NCBI RefSeq assembly: GCF_000150275.1
Contig: NW_002060943.1
Location: 6,064,559 to 6,128,558 of the forward strand
DNA length: 64,000 bases
Origin: Trichoplax adhaerens
Taxonomy: Eukaryota; Placozoa; Uniplacotomia; Trichoplacea; Trichoplacidae
Reading direction: 5' to 3'
Positions 36,428 to 51,112 of this stretch are shown in pieces (positions within the stretch are counted from its first letter, which is position 1; every line of letters starts with the position of its first letter). Under the pieces are notes generated by a model. That model ran no database searches. It saw only the letters and a program-made list of their open reading frames with translations, and was not told the DNA's origin. Position numbers and translations under genes: made by a program.

Positions 36428-39400
36428 CTAGGGCTAGCCGAGAGAATGTAACAAATTGAGGGCAGAACTGACCTTTAAATCTTACAGCGACAAATCAATG
36501 CATATGCGCAATAATTTCAACTTGCTGGGAGTCTTATTTGTTTATACTATTTCATATGACTTTATTTACATTACTAATTAGATACTGTGCTAGTATACTT
36601 TGACCAACGACCCTGAACATCAAGATGTATATGTACAGTAATAATAAATAAGCCATGAACACTGATCTAGATGGCACGTAAAATCATTTTGAAGAAATCA
36701 TTGGCATTGTCATTTTATTAGCATTAGAGGACAACAATTATGCTATTCAAATCGCTTGCCAAAAACTAATATTAGCGAAGTCTTTGTATGCAATATTGCG
36801 AAAGGGTTACGTACCGCGGTATCCAATTTAATTCAAATATTGATAAGAGGAATAGTCTAGATTTAGTTTTGATCACGGGTTAGAAGTCTGCCCCCTCTAT
36901 CCCGTTCATAGTTTAGTATAAATAAAATGTACTTTGCTCACTGTAAAAGAAATACCATGTGGAAGCAACCTACTTCCATCAGATTGACGGTTCAATTGTA
37001 ACGCTATTTATTATTATACAATAAAGCAAAAACTGCAAATCTGCCATTAAAATGAAGTACCTATGTCAGCTTTAATGCTTGCGTTGCTTTGCAATGTTAG
37101 ATAAGTCTAATGTTGATGTCTAGCTAAAAAATCTGCAACATATCGAAAAAATTCATATGCTGTAGACTTATTTTGCAATGTCATGGGTTAATGGATTAAT
37201 TATTTTTCTATTCTCAGGGTAGCAATCATCGTATCTACTGTTGATTTTATCTTTTTTTCATCAAATAGCATCTATCATTAGCATATCGATGTTATTCTTA
37301 ATTGTTTACATTATCGATATTTTCTTAAACTTTTTCTGGAGTTTCAAGGTGAAGAAGATATATTTCTTTGCGAACCATCTATAAACATTAAAAACTGCTA
37401 ACATCGCCCGCTCACAAAAGAGCTGCCAAAGTATATGCTAATATGACATTATATATAGCATCTTTGTAGCATTACCATTAATGTACAAGCTAATAGATCT
37501 CTTAATTCTTATAAGTCACTCCTATAAAATACCTGACTTAATATATTTGCATATAATTAAATAAAGTCCCGTAATTAAGTAACACCACAAAGTGCTATCC
37601 GCGTATACGAAGTGAGCTTTGTGATCCTTAACTTCATTACTGTGTTACTACTATATGGCATCAAATAATAGTCGTTTACGTTCAACTATATCTAGTCCTT
37701 CCTGATTAGACTATCAGGCTTCTGGTCATAGTTTAAGATTATACAATAAACAGGTTCCGTTCATAAGACTAACAGCCTATTCTGCAGCTTTTATCAAAGG
37801 TAAAATTCTTCAAGCGATTCAGCGCCTAAAGAATTGAGATACCATTGCATGCATTAAAAAATTTTATGCTAGTCGTTTAATCCTGATTTTTGATCTCAAA
37901 TATTTCAATTCTTGATTCAGGATGTGCATATTTTAAGCAATATTGTATTGTGTTCGTAGCAATTTGCTAACAATATATAGTACATAATTATCTTTAGTGT
38001 TAAGTTTCGCAATATAAATTTAAAAGTGCGATCGATAAGCATTTCTGCTCAAAAAACTGACATTTCCACTGAAATGACCTCAGGTAATTGCAGTGGCACA
38101 GTATGTGGCTAATAGATGAAATGGTGCAGTTGTACTGCTTCTAGTATGAGACTAGCAATAGCATGAGACTATAGTATTACACGCTCATTACATCCACGTA
38201 CCCATACGTAGCGAGAATAAAAATTATTAACAGATTCTCGGTGTTTTAAAATTGAAGAAATATTGCTAGAAGAGTTTCTAAATTTCATTTGTTCCTATGT
38301 AAAATTTAAAAGCCACTGAAAGAGGGCAAATATAAAAATTTAATTAATACAAAAAATCGTGTGCTAATCAGCTGAGTTGATTACATTATTGTTATGTCTG
38401 AAGATTATACACGTTCTAGGCATTTTTTGTATCACTTTATGTGCATTTATGAAAAGATTACGTGGTATTAGTTAAAATAATCAGACTACAATTGTTAACG
38501 ATTATCAATTTTTGATAATTACGAAAGATTAATCGGAGTTAGAAACCCCATCGACAAAATAATAAATATCATTATGGTTTGATAGTATAACTACATATGA
38601 TTGCAGGTAACTATTACTGGAACTGGTGCAAATTTTAAATAAAAGCTATGCTGGTATTAACTAATTATTTTATTAATCATGCCCAGTAATACCATAGTAA
38701 GACTGACAATGAAACAATTGCGAAGTATTTATTAATCAGGGTTAGAATCCTGGAGACTGTATAGTAAATATTATCATTTACGAGACAGTTGTTCGTGGTT
38801 TAAGACATCAAACAGAGGACATAATGTAAACCTTTCAGAAATACTTAGTCGACCGTCTGTACGATTATTTATATGAAGCAAATTAGTATAAAATAATAAT
38901 TTTATTGCAGATGCATACTGCATAGTGTGGCATTGACATCTTCCCAAAAGTGATAATTGCTGAGAATGTTCCCTCGAGAGATTCAGAGAATTTTAATTCT
39001 GAATTTACCGCTATGTTAAATACAAATACTAGAGTGAAGTTTATTTGCATATTCAGGACTCTATTACAAAGTTATGAAGCTTAAGAAAGTCTGCATTGAA
39101 TAATGCATTAACTTCTAATCTTTTAAATTCGATTCTTTTAATATTATCTCAACTATAAGTAGTTATTTTGCTGTACGGCATTTTAATTACATTAATCTTT
39201 GTTAAAAAGATGATTTAGCTGTTATCATATGCACTTTTATAAAATTTCTTCGTTTAAATTAAGTGCTACTCATTCACGAACTAGTGGTATATTGAAAGCT
39301 AGGCGTTAAGCATTCATGTGTATCTGGATTAAACAATCAAAAACATATCAGAAATAATCTGAGTTTGTTTCCTAGAAATGAAATACCGGACTAAATATAA

Positions 39401-40233
39401 TCAAGAAAGGTAATCAGTTTGATGGCAAAGAAAAAGTAACACTTATCACCTTAATACTACTAAAAAATGTTGCATTCGGTCTCCTTTTTAGACATTCGTA
39501 TCTTATGTTACTAGATCTTGTGCAGGTGATTACCTGCACATTAGTGTATGTTTTCAATGAGTTAAATCAGTAATTCTAGATCACATACATAAAATTCTAG
39601 CTGCTACTCGTAAAATTCGAATTATAACATTCATCAGCTTAAAATTTGACCAAAAGCACTATTGTTCGATTTATTATGATGCTGTAACGACGAGGATCTT
39701 ATTTGAGTAAGATATTATTAGCAAAAACATACAGACAGTTTAAGTAAATTATTCTAATTAGTTAAAATTTATTTACGCTTTAAAAATCTTGTAAAATTTA
39801 CTATAAATGTTTCAGACAATAAAGCAACCAAATGGGAATATATACACCGACGCTCCAAAATTCATGATGGCAAATTTACCATCTATAGATTTGGATTAAA
39901 TCATAAGTATCTACATTTCCAAAGACAAACATTGAGAACATGTTTCTTCTACAAAATCGTAAAATTCTATATCTAATTATAGCTTATTAAGCGACATACT
40001 TATATTAATATTAATATTTCATTCGATTATTGATATCAAACGTATCTAACTATTGTAACTCCGAGAAATGGTTCTATTGATCAATTTTCACAGCGAATAA
40101 TTTATGGTAGTTTTTGATGCATATCAAATAAATTATCATAAATTGCACAGCATTTAGTACCGATACTGTTAGGAGTAAAACGATTACAATAGGGTAAATT
40201 TATTTTATTTATTTCTACTCCATCAGTATAAAG
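36428..40233. other. Long intergenic stretch with small inverted repeats
   Basis: 3.8 kb with no supported gene. It holds nested short inverted repeats at 37578-37649 (AGTAACAC with GTGTTACT outside, CACAAAG with CTTTGTG inside), an ATTATCAA/TTGATAAT hairpin near 38502, and a strong hairpin at 39519-39540. Confidence 0.45.
39519..39540. repeat. Hairpin, 9-bp perfect stem, 4-base loop
   Basis: TGTGCAGGT (39519-39527), GATT, then ACCTGCACA (39532-39540). It includes an E-box-like CAGGTG. Confidence 0.8.
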
Positions 40234-41634
40234 TTATTTTGCATATAGCCTTTTAAAAGATTCTATGCAATCCACAATAACATGATCCAGTTTAATACTA
40301 AACGTACCCGCAAATAAGAAACCAGCATGTTTCTCATCATAAATCCATTTTAAATCACCAGAGCCATAGGTGCAGATGTTGTTAATGTTCCAACTTCCAT
40401 GACAGGCAATATTATCTGAGCGCTTTTTTACTAAGCGAATATTATAATCATAAGTCTTGCTAGATTCTTTGTGACCATAGCCTCCAGGTATATCAGATAT
40501 CCTTTGTAAAGTCGCCCAATAATAAATCTCCGGCTTACGAACATTCTTTAAGTAATTTTGTAGTTCACTAGCTATTGAGTTTTGAATAACAAAATTGCAA
40601 AATGACGACGTAGCTATAAAAATGTCATCGCCTACGTAGAGTTTTCCACCAGTGGCTTGTTTCAGCTTCTCAACATTAACAGCTGGAACATTACTTGGCG
40701 TTTTTGAATTCGATTCAGTAGCAGGCGTTTTTTTACTGATTATTTCTTTACTTGCTCTTGAATTGATAGCATTGTATCCATTTAAAGACTTTAAATACTG
40801 TACTAACTTCAGATTAGTTACCAATGGATAGTCGTTATCTTGGATATTAATGTAATATTTCCATTTGTAATTTCGCAATTTTTTTATACACTGAAGATCT
40901 GAATCTATCTTCTTATGCTCGTCATGAACCACATCGGGCAATTTAACAACATGGACATTTTTTAAACAGTTTGCTATATTAACCATAGCCTGGTGAAATG
41001 GCTTTGATAATTGACTGGATAATTTCAAGCAGTAGTAATTATACGGTCGATATATCCTGTGTAAGAATTGTTCAGTCTGCTCTCCTCCTTCATTAATATA
41101 TACTCCGAAGGATATAGGATATTCTTCCTCTTCGCGCTGATTTTTTGTCGCTTCGTGAGCGTAGGAATCATAAAGTTTGTTGTCACATACTTCAGTTAGC
41201 TCTCGTAAGACTAGATCATTCAAATATGTACGGTTACTTGCTAGTGATAGAGTTTTTTTAATAAATTGCACTTCTTCTGGAATTCCATGACGTATTGCTT
41301 GACATTTAGGCTTTCTTTGGCCAAATCGATCGAAAGTTTTGCTGTAATACCATTTATTTGGAACAACAGAATATAATGGTGGGGGGAAAGAGAAAGTTTT
41401 CTTTTTTTTAGTCGGTTTAGGTTGAGTTTTAGTGGCGCGATCGTCGCGCTTCAATTTTTTTGTAGACGATATCGAAAGCGTATCATTAAGAGAAGGCTTT
41501 TTTTTCTCGGTAGTCATAGAATTAATAAAGTTATTTATAGTCCAGGGAGTTTGTTTCGGATGGGTTAGCCAAGAAAATATAACTAAAGCGATAGTTCCGA
41601 TAATTATTAAGATAAAAAAATTGCGAGTTTTCAT
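40234..41634 (-). CDS. GT14 family beta-1,6-N-acetylglucosaminyltransferase-like (core-2/I-branching type)
   Basis: Single-exon 466-residue type II Golgi protein: a short cytoplasmic MKTRN, an anchor helix FFILIIIGTIALVIFSWL, a Lys/Pro-rich stem, then the lumenal catalytic domain. I start at this internal ATG, since the frame's first ATG (41697) would put 21 extra residues before the anchor. GT14 marks include FHQAMVNIANCLKNVHV and SDLQCIKKL, WKYYINIQDNDYPLVTN (LCGQDFPL region in animal enzymes), FVIQN, PEIYYWATLQRISDIPGGYG (the D/E-E/x-x-W-ATL motif) and CTYGSGDLKWIY near the C-terminus. These enzymes branch mucin O-glycans or I-antigen chains using UDP-GlcNAc. The exact acceptor cannot be told. 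A Ser/Thr/Lys-rich insert (about residues 272-310) is not usual. Confidence 0.9.
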   Translation of the reverse strand: MKTRNFFILIIIGTIALVIFSWLTHPKQTPWTINNFINSMTTEKKKPSLNDTLSISSTKKLKRDDRATKTQPKPTKKKKTFSFPPPLYSVVPNKWYYSKTFDRFGQRKPKCQAIRHGIPEEVQFIKKTLSLASNRTYLNDLVLRELTEVCDNKLYDSYAHEATKNQREEEEYPISFGVYINEGGEQTEQFLHRIYRPYNYYCLKLSSQLSKPFHQAMVNIANCLKNVHVVKLPDVVHDEHKKIDSDLQCIKKLRNYKWKYYINIQDNDYPLVTNLKLVQYLKSLNGYNAINSRASKEIISKKTPATESNSKTPSNVPAVNVEKLKQATGGKLYVGDDIFIATSSFCNFVIQNSIASELQNYLKNVRKPEIYYWATLQRISDIPGGYGHKESSKTYDYNIRLVKKRSDNIACHGSWNINNICTYGSGDLKWIYDEKHAGFLFAGTFSIKLDHVIVDCIESFKRLYAK

Positions 41635-43491
41635 ATTTATAATGTATAGATAACGACACCAATATCCAACTATCTGTACGCAGAAATAAATTCTCAATTG
41701 CTGCTTTACAATCCTATATAGCGTACTTTTATTTGTCGCAGATTTAGAATGTAAGTATCAATAAATGCTATTATTTCAGAGTCAATAGAATCCAGATGTT
41801 GATAGCTGAAAAATAAGTTACTTTATCTCGACTTGCAACAGATTTCAAGTGCTGTTCAGCCCTATAATTTAATTGATATTATAATGAATCGAAAAAATTA
41901 ACTCAGAAATTTTGTAAAGGATTCGTTACTATAAGTTGTGCTTTACCGATAGATATAGCATATTACATCAATCTTATATTTCAATGATTCAAGCGATAAA
42001 CTTTTAGACTCACTTTAAAATATCAAAAATACTTTTTATATTAGTTCCTGAAATGTCAGCCGATCTACATAATGCGGAATCTACAAAACAATAATTAATT
42101 CAATTCTGTAAAAATATGTTACTCTACAGACTATACATTATTAGGTCGTGCCTACTAGCCGTATACGACGGTCGATCAGGTAGTATATCGTAATTTCCAA
42201 TCAATATTTTAAATTAAAGTGATTTTTATTATTGGATTAAAGTTAATCCAGTTTTAACATACTGTATCTTCATGGCCATACCTTGAATAAGTCAATCCTA
42301 CAAGTATTTGATTGCATATGCTGCGATAGATGCAGCTGTTGCCAAAATATTATATTTTCGTATGCTTTGTTCTAAACTTAGCCTTAGATTGGTAGCGTAA
42401 TTTCATCCTTGGTAAAAAATTAGTGTATAGAAGTACCGTATGTTTATCAATTTTGGGCATGTTTAAAATTAAGCGAGCATGATTTCAGCAGAGAACAACA
42501 TCCTCATTGTCATTTTAGAATAGGTCGACGAGACATTATTCAGGCGTAATCTACTGATCATACCTTGTCTTCTGATTCACTATACTAACAATATAATTTT
42601 TGAGTAAAAAGTACGAAAAATTTATTTGTGGTAATCATTTCCAATTTGCATGCAGTTTCGTATTTTAAAATAGAATTTATTTTGTCTGATCTAGTTTAGT
42701 CTGTCAACTTGACTGAAGTACTCCATCGAATCCTACCCTATCTTATCTGTCTTCTATCATGTCCATAACCAATATACAGTGCTGTATGAAGCTAATATCT
42801 GTCAAAATTCGAGTTTCACGTCGTCCATCTAGGATAAATTTCGATTATTGTACTTTTACAAGGCGAAGGACAGGTTATGAATACTGTAGTACAGGCAGGA
42901 TATGTTAGCTGAATCAATAGCCGCGTATCTACACCAAATGTGATGATTGCAGTTTGATAAAGTACGAGAAAAGTACTACACATTAAAAAGTACGGTAAGA
43001 ATGGCTGGTATACAGTACTATAATGCATACTAGAGGCTAACATCTATACTTACTCTATCAAGTTCTAGATTGAATTTGTTCACTATAAATTCATTTAGTT
43101 AGGTACAGACTTTATGCCACAGTAAAGTACATTCGTTCTTATCCTAAACTGCTGCTGACGTCTTCACGGCAGTCTACTAGTATAATATAATTGAAGGACT
43201 GGCAGAATCCACTCCATACGCTATATTCCGCGTCATGGACCGTGCTGGTATTGATAGCTATAGCAAGTTCTCTGTGGCAGTGATTCCGTGGTATCTCCTT
43301 CCACTGTTAAATCATTTATTGTGACAGAAATTTGTCAACTTAATTCATCGAGTTTAACATTTGATTCTTGAACTTTTTTCAACTTTGCGACAGTTATATT
43401 GCCAGACATGATCATGGCTAAACTAATTTTAACAATAGATTGTCATGTCTCTCTCTCGAAGGGTCTCTAGGCTACACGATCGTGAAATGTG
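41635..43491. other. Intergenic DNA, nothing recognised
   Basis: Upstream flank of the glycosyltransferase followed by AT-rich DNA. A frame at 42816-43043 on the minus strand has no support. From about 43100 the composition becomes less AT-rich toward the KRR1 5' region. Confidence 0.45.
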
Positions 43492-43739
43492 GTGAAATCG
43501 GCTACTGCAATAATTATAATTACATTCAGTCGTGATGTGTTAACCTTAATAAAGTGAAATCGGCTACTGTAATTATTACAATTACATTCAGTCGTGATGT
43601 GTTAACCTTAATGTGGTGAAATCCGCTACTGTAGTTATTATAATTACATTCAGTCGTGATGGTTTAACCTTAATAAAGTGAAATCGGCTACTGTAATTAT
43701 TATAACTACATTCAGTCGTGATGTGTTAACCTTAATAAA
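43492..43739. repeat. Tandem repeat, four units of 62 bp
   Basis: Four head-to-tail units of exactly 62 bases, each starting GTGAAATCGGCTACTG (third unit GTGAAATCCGCTACTG) and ending CAGTCGTGATGTGTTAACC plus a few bases (TTAATAAA in units 1, 3 and 4, TTAATGTG in unit 2). Units differ by only a few substitutions. The array ends about 380 bp before the KRR1 start. Confidence 0.95.
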
Positions 43740-43799
43740 GTAAAGGTTAATTACCCATACACACCAAGAGTGGGTAGTATGAATCTGCACGTGCGCTGC

Positions 43800-44006
43800 T
43801 ACAGTACATAACTGTCCGCTCAGCTTCCTGTACTGTACAGTGTACAGTATGAATTCAGAAAGTCAAAGTCGAACAAGTACTGTACACTGTACACTGTAGA
43901 GTACTGTTATAACGATCTCTGTGCTGTACCGTACAGTGTACAGTGTACAGTATACAGCGCTGTACTGTACATTCTGTACTGTATCTAGAGGTACAGTACA
44001 GCACCA
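43800..44006. promoter_or_regulatory. GTAC-rich cluster before KRR1
   Basis: I count about 17 GTAC strings in 207 bases, mostly within TACTGTACAG, GTGTACAGT and close variants, on both strands since the core is palindromic. The same strings occur at the 5' sides of GALK2 (50820, 51243, 51499) and thymidylate synthase (about 30210) in smaller numbers. A binding-site cluster or a simple-repeat expansion would both fit. Confidence 0.5.
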
Positions 44007-44121
44007 AAACTGAATCTTGAATTGGAGGCTTGAAGATCTCCAGAAATTTTCGCTCTTCTAATGCTATCTGCTATCCGCCATTTCAATCAATTGATTGTTT
44101 AAAAGTAAATTGCACGTTAGT

Positions 44122-46874
<2,753 letters not shown>

Positions 46875-47232
46875 GATTTTACCAAATGTAAATTACCTTT
46901 GGAAGCTAGTAATTACAGATATTATGTTGCTAGATAAGTAAACAATACTGTAAACAGTAAAAACCGAGAATTGTCTACATAGGCAATGTCACCAAATTGT
47001 CTTTAGCAATTGCTGTATTCTTTTATTGCTGTTTACATTACGTTTAATATATGATAAAGCAAAGAAAGTTTATGTATACTAGGTACACTTGAAAATTGCA
47101 AATTTTCATAGCATTGATATTGTTTTTGTCGTATATATATCGTCTACAATGGTGCACACGTTACGACACATTGTATATAAATGATATAACAATAAACAAG
47201 CTTATAACGTTCTAGCGGAAGGTACGATTCCA
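46875..47232. other. Convergent intergenic gap between KRR1 and NDUFA9
   Basis: 358 bp that must contain the 3' ends of two genes on opposite strands. AATAAA occurs in plus orientation only as weak variants. No other feature was seen. Confidence 0.5.
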
Positions 47233-50200
47233 TTATGTCCTGGATTGTGTATTTAACTTTCTCACTAGATCCCAATCAATGTCTGCACCAGAGACTCCAA
47301 CATGACGCCTAAGGACAAATGTTGCAATTTTATCGATAGTCGTCTTTTCGATACCCAAATCTTCCAGGCCAGGTAATTCAGGAGTGACTCGATCTGATAG
47401 ATTTTGCTATTAAACGAAATATATCAGCTATTAATTTATGATAAACTAATTAAAACAATCAATGATAAAGACATTATCAGAACTGTAATTGAAATCAAAG
47501 AAATATCACAACATGCTGACCCGTATGAGCTTGTCTCGTGTTAACCATGGAATGTAGCCAACAGTTTCCATTACACTTAGAAAAGCACTACCGTAAAGAA
47601 GTATATTATTTTAATATACTGTGCAAACAATGATCGCAACAGTATCAAGCAAATTGAAGCGATGTAAAAACAAGCCAACATACTTGAACATCCATTGAGG
47701 TAGGGTAATGGTTTGGAATCGCCTTGCACTATACCTGAAAATAGTTCCCACCAAATCGTATAATAGATATTCATGAGGCCTACAACAGAGCATGTAATCA
47801 GTCAATATTCTTTATAGTCATGATCAATCATGATTAGCTATTAATATCATAGCAATATTGGTTAGCATACCCGTACAACTCATAAATTCTTCCAGCGGTT
47901 GTATCGTCTACGGTCATTTTGGCAATAGCTTTAGCAAAGTCAGCAACCTTAAAATTATTCATTTATTAGTAAGGTTTAAGATAGAAACTACATCTATCAA
48001 GAGCATTACGAGAGATTATCAATGTATGCTAGTGCACATACTATTGCTTACATATAAAGGTATTTTAGTAGCTTTTAGACCTCCATCTAGCAATGGCACT
48101 CCAAACGGCAGCATTCTTAACTCTTTCAAAATTGATAATATTCGAAATGATATTCTTTAGAGCGTTATTTAAAAACTTAAACTTGAGATCATTTTCTAGA
48201 AGCAACTTACCGGCATAGTAATTAAAAAATCTATCCTCCTGGCCATATATATCAGAGGGCCTAACTATAGTAGCATCAGGAAACTCTTCCAATACAGCTT
48301 CCTCACCGGCAGCCTAAGATAAGACAATGATAAACTGATAAGATTTTTACACAGTAGTAGTTGCTTACCAATGGATCGTTATTAACGTATATAAACATAT
48401 TAATTTTTAACCTTTGATCTGAGCCAATGTGATTTAGAGTTCTTATCAACATTTAAAGCTGAAACATGTATTAAACGCTCAACACCATGATCTCGACATG
48501 CACGGGCAATCGCACGAGCTCCTTCCACATTTGCGTCCTCATATGTATAATTCCTGTCATAAACACATAGTTTTCTATTAAGTGTATCTAGACACGACAG
48601 GGCAGAAATGACTGATTAATTAAAACGAATTCGGAGTTATTAATTCTACCTTGTTTCCCAGTCTTGTCCAATTAGGTTAATCACGACATTAGAATGCTTC
48701 ACTAATTCAGAAACTGCATCGGTGTCTCTCAAACTGAAAGGCTACGTGATATACAGTGAAATTAGAATACATTAAGATCACTTGGATAGGCACTATAATA
48801 CGTTTTAAAGCATACACACTTGTTAGTTAAGCTATTCTACCAAGCACACAGCTTAGGTCTAATGAAATATTGTATGATATGCTATTATGCTTTGTCTTAT
48901 GATATACTAATTAAAGGAATAGCAACATCTTCACTGCTAATATTGTAAGAGATGCTGTGTACACTTTCAAGTATTATACACGAAGTAAAAAGGTATCAGT
49001 TGCTTGTCGCAAAGGTTTCCATAATGTGACCTAATGAGTTTGCTATTATGCTTATCTTACCCGAAACATAATTTGGCCCAAATCACCCATCAGTCTTATA
49101 TGCCTAATATCGTGTTCATCACAACGGTAAGGAACCATAATTTGAGTTCCAACTCGTCCTAAACATGAGAGAAAAAACTAGTGTTAAACTTTGTTGAAGA
49201 TAGTAAATGTTGCCATATTCTTAAGTACTACCATGAAGTTGAATATAGGTATTTGTTGAATGATCAACAAATAGTGACTAAAAAGTTGTATTTTTCTCTG
49301 ATTGTTATAAATACAGTACTGTAGAGTTGCTAATCAAATTCTTAACTATAAATTCTATTGGAACAACCCTGTGGTAATATATTCAATAAAACTTCATCTA
49401 ATGAACAAAATGTCTAGTATAAGTCAATTATTAATGACAATAAGTCCAAGTTGTGTTGTTGCAGAGAGAAGGCGTGAAATTGTAATTAATGTTACCTAAT
49501 CTGTTAATAACATATCGTCCTGTAAATCCAGTGCCACCAAATACAGTAGCTAGAATACCAGAGTAGGAAGAGCGGCCACCACGACCACTCTTGACCAACT
49601 GATGTAGTTTTCTCTACGATTATAAAAGCCAATCACTGTGGGTTAGTCATGTGTATCAGATGCATAAGAAGATTTATAGGACGTATACTGACATTATCGA
49701 TTTATGCACAATTGCACAGTGGTAGAATCATGGGAAGAAACACGAACTCGACGTTGCTAACAGGTAGTTTATGGCTACAAATGCACTTGTCGAACTTAAT
49801 ATCTCAAGTCAATGTAAAGACAGCAACGTAGCCATATTTACACGTCCATACCTATCTACGGTATAGTAACGGCATAATGTACTACTTTCTCTATGTCAAT
49901 ATAGTATTCTACAAACTTTGCCATCGAGCAACAGCAATACACTTCTCAATTTAGTAAGGACGTGATCACTATAACCTCGTTATGGAATAGCATAACCTGG
50001 TTGTTAAGCTAACAGGAAGAATTAGGCAAAATGAAATGAAGAAGCAAGCAAGTGCTGGCTATCTCAGCTACATCCATGTCTATACAGAAGATAAAAATGA
50101 TGTAGAAACTGCTCGGTAGCTCTTTAAATAAAAGTACAGATAGGCAAACAACATTGTTGGCCAGGTCGACATGAAAAGAGTTTACATTAAGTAAAAACAA

Positions 50201-50391
50201 CTTACATCGTTGATAGAGGAACCGCATATTACCGTTCTTACCGACGATACTATAGAATATAAGTCAACATTAAGAATAGAATAACAACATAGAATAGCAT
50301 AGCATGGATAGAAATTGAAATTAGTATTATTGCTATTAGTTTTACCCGTTAATGTTTGAGGTAATCGTCTTCGGGATAAGTTTAACATCAT
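47233..50391 (-). CDS. NDUFA9: NADH dehydrogenase 1 alpha subcomplex subunit 9 (complex I)
   Basis: Accessory subunit of mitochondrial complex I with an SDR-type NAD(P)-binding fold. Twelve exons: 50391-50346, 50249-50206, 49613-49496, 49158-49061, 48741-48650, 48553-48412, 48313-48211, 48122-48052, 47947-47871, 47779-47684, 47587-47521, 47406-47233. Phases agree and give 375 residues (human 377). The N-terminus [14 protein letters not shown] is a typical mitochondrial presequence. Then come [19 protein letters not shown] and the dinucleotide loop [13 protein letters not shown] (53-65), [84 protein letters not shown] and [13 protein letters not shown]. Exons 1-2 and the weak acceptor of exon 8 (AAAG|AG) are less certain. 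The start codon overlaps a plus-strand ATG. Confidence 0.95.
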
Positions 50392-50659
50392 GGCGGATCA
50401 ACGTTTTGGCACGACTGGAAGTACGCCAGTACTGCAGCTGTTCAACCTGATTGTCGCAGTCAGTATGTTAGTATTATATCGCAAACAATGGCGAGAAATC
50501 AAGGCTACAGTAGGCAGACTTGGTCGAGTTACTCTTGGCAGACCAACGCAACGCACATACGGTAAAAACGCTTCACCACAAAATCCCAAATTCACTCAAC
50601 GTCTAGAAATGTGCACAAATCATACTGCAAAGTATACGATACCGTATAGTATACGCTGA
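50390..50659 (+). CDS. Small possible membrane protein, head-to-head with NDUFA9
   Basis: 89-residue frame starting [16 protein letters not shown], with one hydrophobic segment LFNLIVAVSMLVLY (about 18-31) and then a basic tail. I do not recognise it. Its ATG (50390-50392) overlaps the NDUFA9 ATG (50391-50389) by two bases on opposite strands. The composition is coding-like for the first 60 codons; a possible donor (ACATACG|GTAAAA) lies near 50561. It could be a small integral membrane protein sharing a bidirectional promoter, or a chance frame inside the NDUFA9 promoter. Confidence 0.4.
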   Translation: MADQRFGTTGSTPVLQLFNLIVAVSMLVLYRKQWREIKATVGRLGRVTLGRPTQRTYGKNASPQNPKFTQRLEMCTNHTAKYTIPYSIR

Positions 50660-50690
50660 TAGAATTCATACTACTAAATAATACTGCAGC

Positions 50691-51107
50691 TGCGCAGTTC
50701 AGTCTGGCCTTATTTCCTGGATTTTCGCTGCCATGGACTAGTGACATTGTTTTTGCTCGTGATTGAAGCTTAGTGTAATGTGAAAAGTATACATTGTATC
50801 AGTACCGTAAGCCAGTAATGTACAGTACACAGCCAACCTTGCAGATAATGATGTCACCTATGGCGGTGATTTATTACTGGATTTATCGGACGGACAGTAC
50901 CTCTATGGGCGTATAGTTACTGCACAAATGACTAGCAAAACTAATGTCCACAAGATGAGTCTATAGTAATAGGTTTACAGTAAGAAAAAGGGCCTTCATA
51001 CAGGTGACATTATTTGTTCGCATGAAGTCCACAATGAGCACTTCAATCTACAGACTACAGTACATCAAAGGTGGACTGTAGCAGACGGAGCGGACGCTGC
51101 TACCTTA
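50691..51107. repeat. Tandem repeat before GALK2, unit 1
   Basis: Begins TGCGCAGTTCAGTC and ends GGACGCTGCTACCTTA. Matches 51113-51567 across nearly its whole length with scattered substitutions. Confidence 0.92.
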
Positions 51108-51112
51108 CCTAC

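Noticed and set aside
37578-37649. Nested short inverted repeats as a possible MITE
   Set aside because: Arms are only 7-8 bp, spacing is irregular and no target-site duplication is visible.
38740-38765. tRNA T-arm-like string with GGTTAGAATCC
   Set aside because: No matching acceptor, D or anticodon arms in the 70 bases before it.
42816-43043. 75-codon minus-strand frame
   Set aside because: No domain and no neighbouring exons.
49649-49831. Plus-strand frame in NDUFA9 intron 2
   Set aside because: Lies in an intron of a well-supported gene and has no family resemblance.
50398-50595. Minus-strand 65-codon frame upstream of the NDUFA9 start
   Set aside because: Antisense to the plus-strand frame and in the likely NDUFA9 promoter; no family resemblance.
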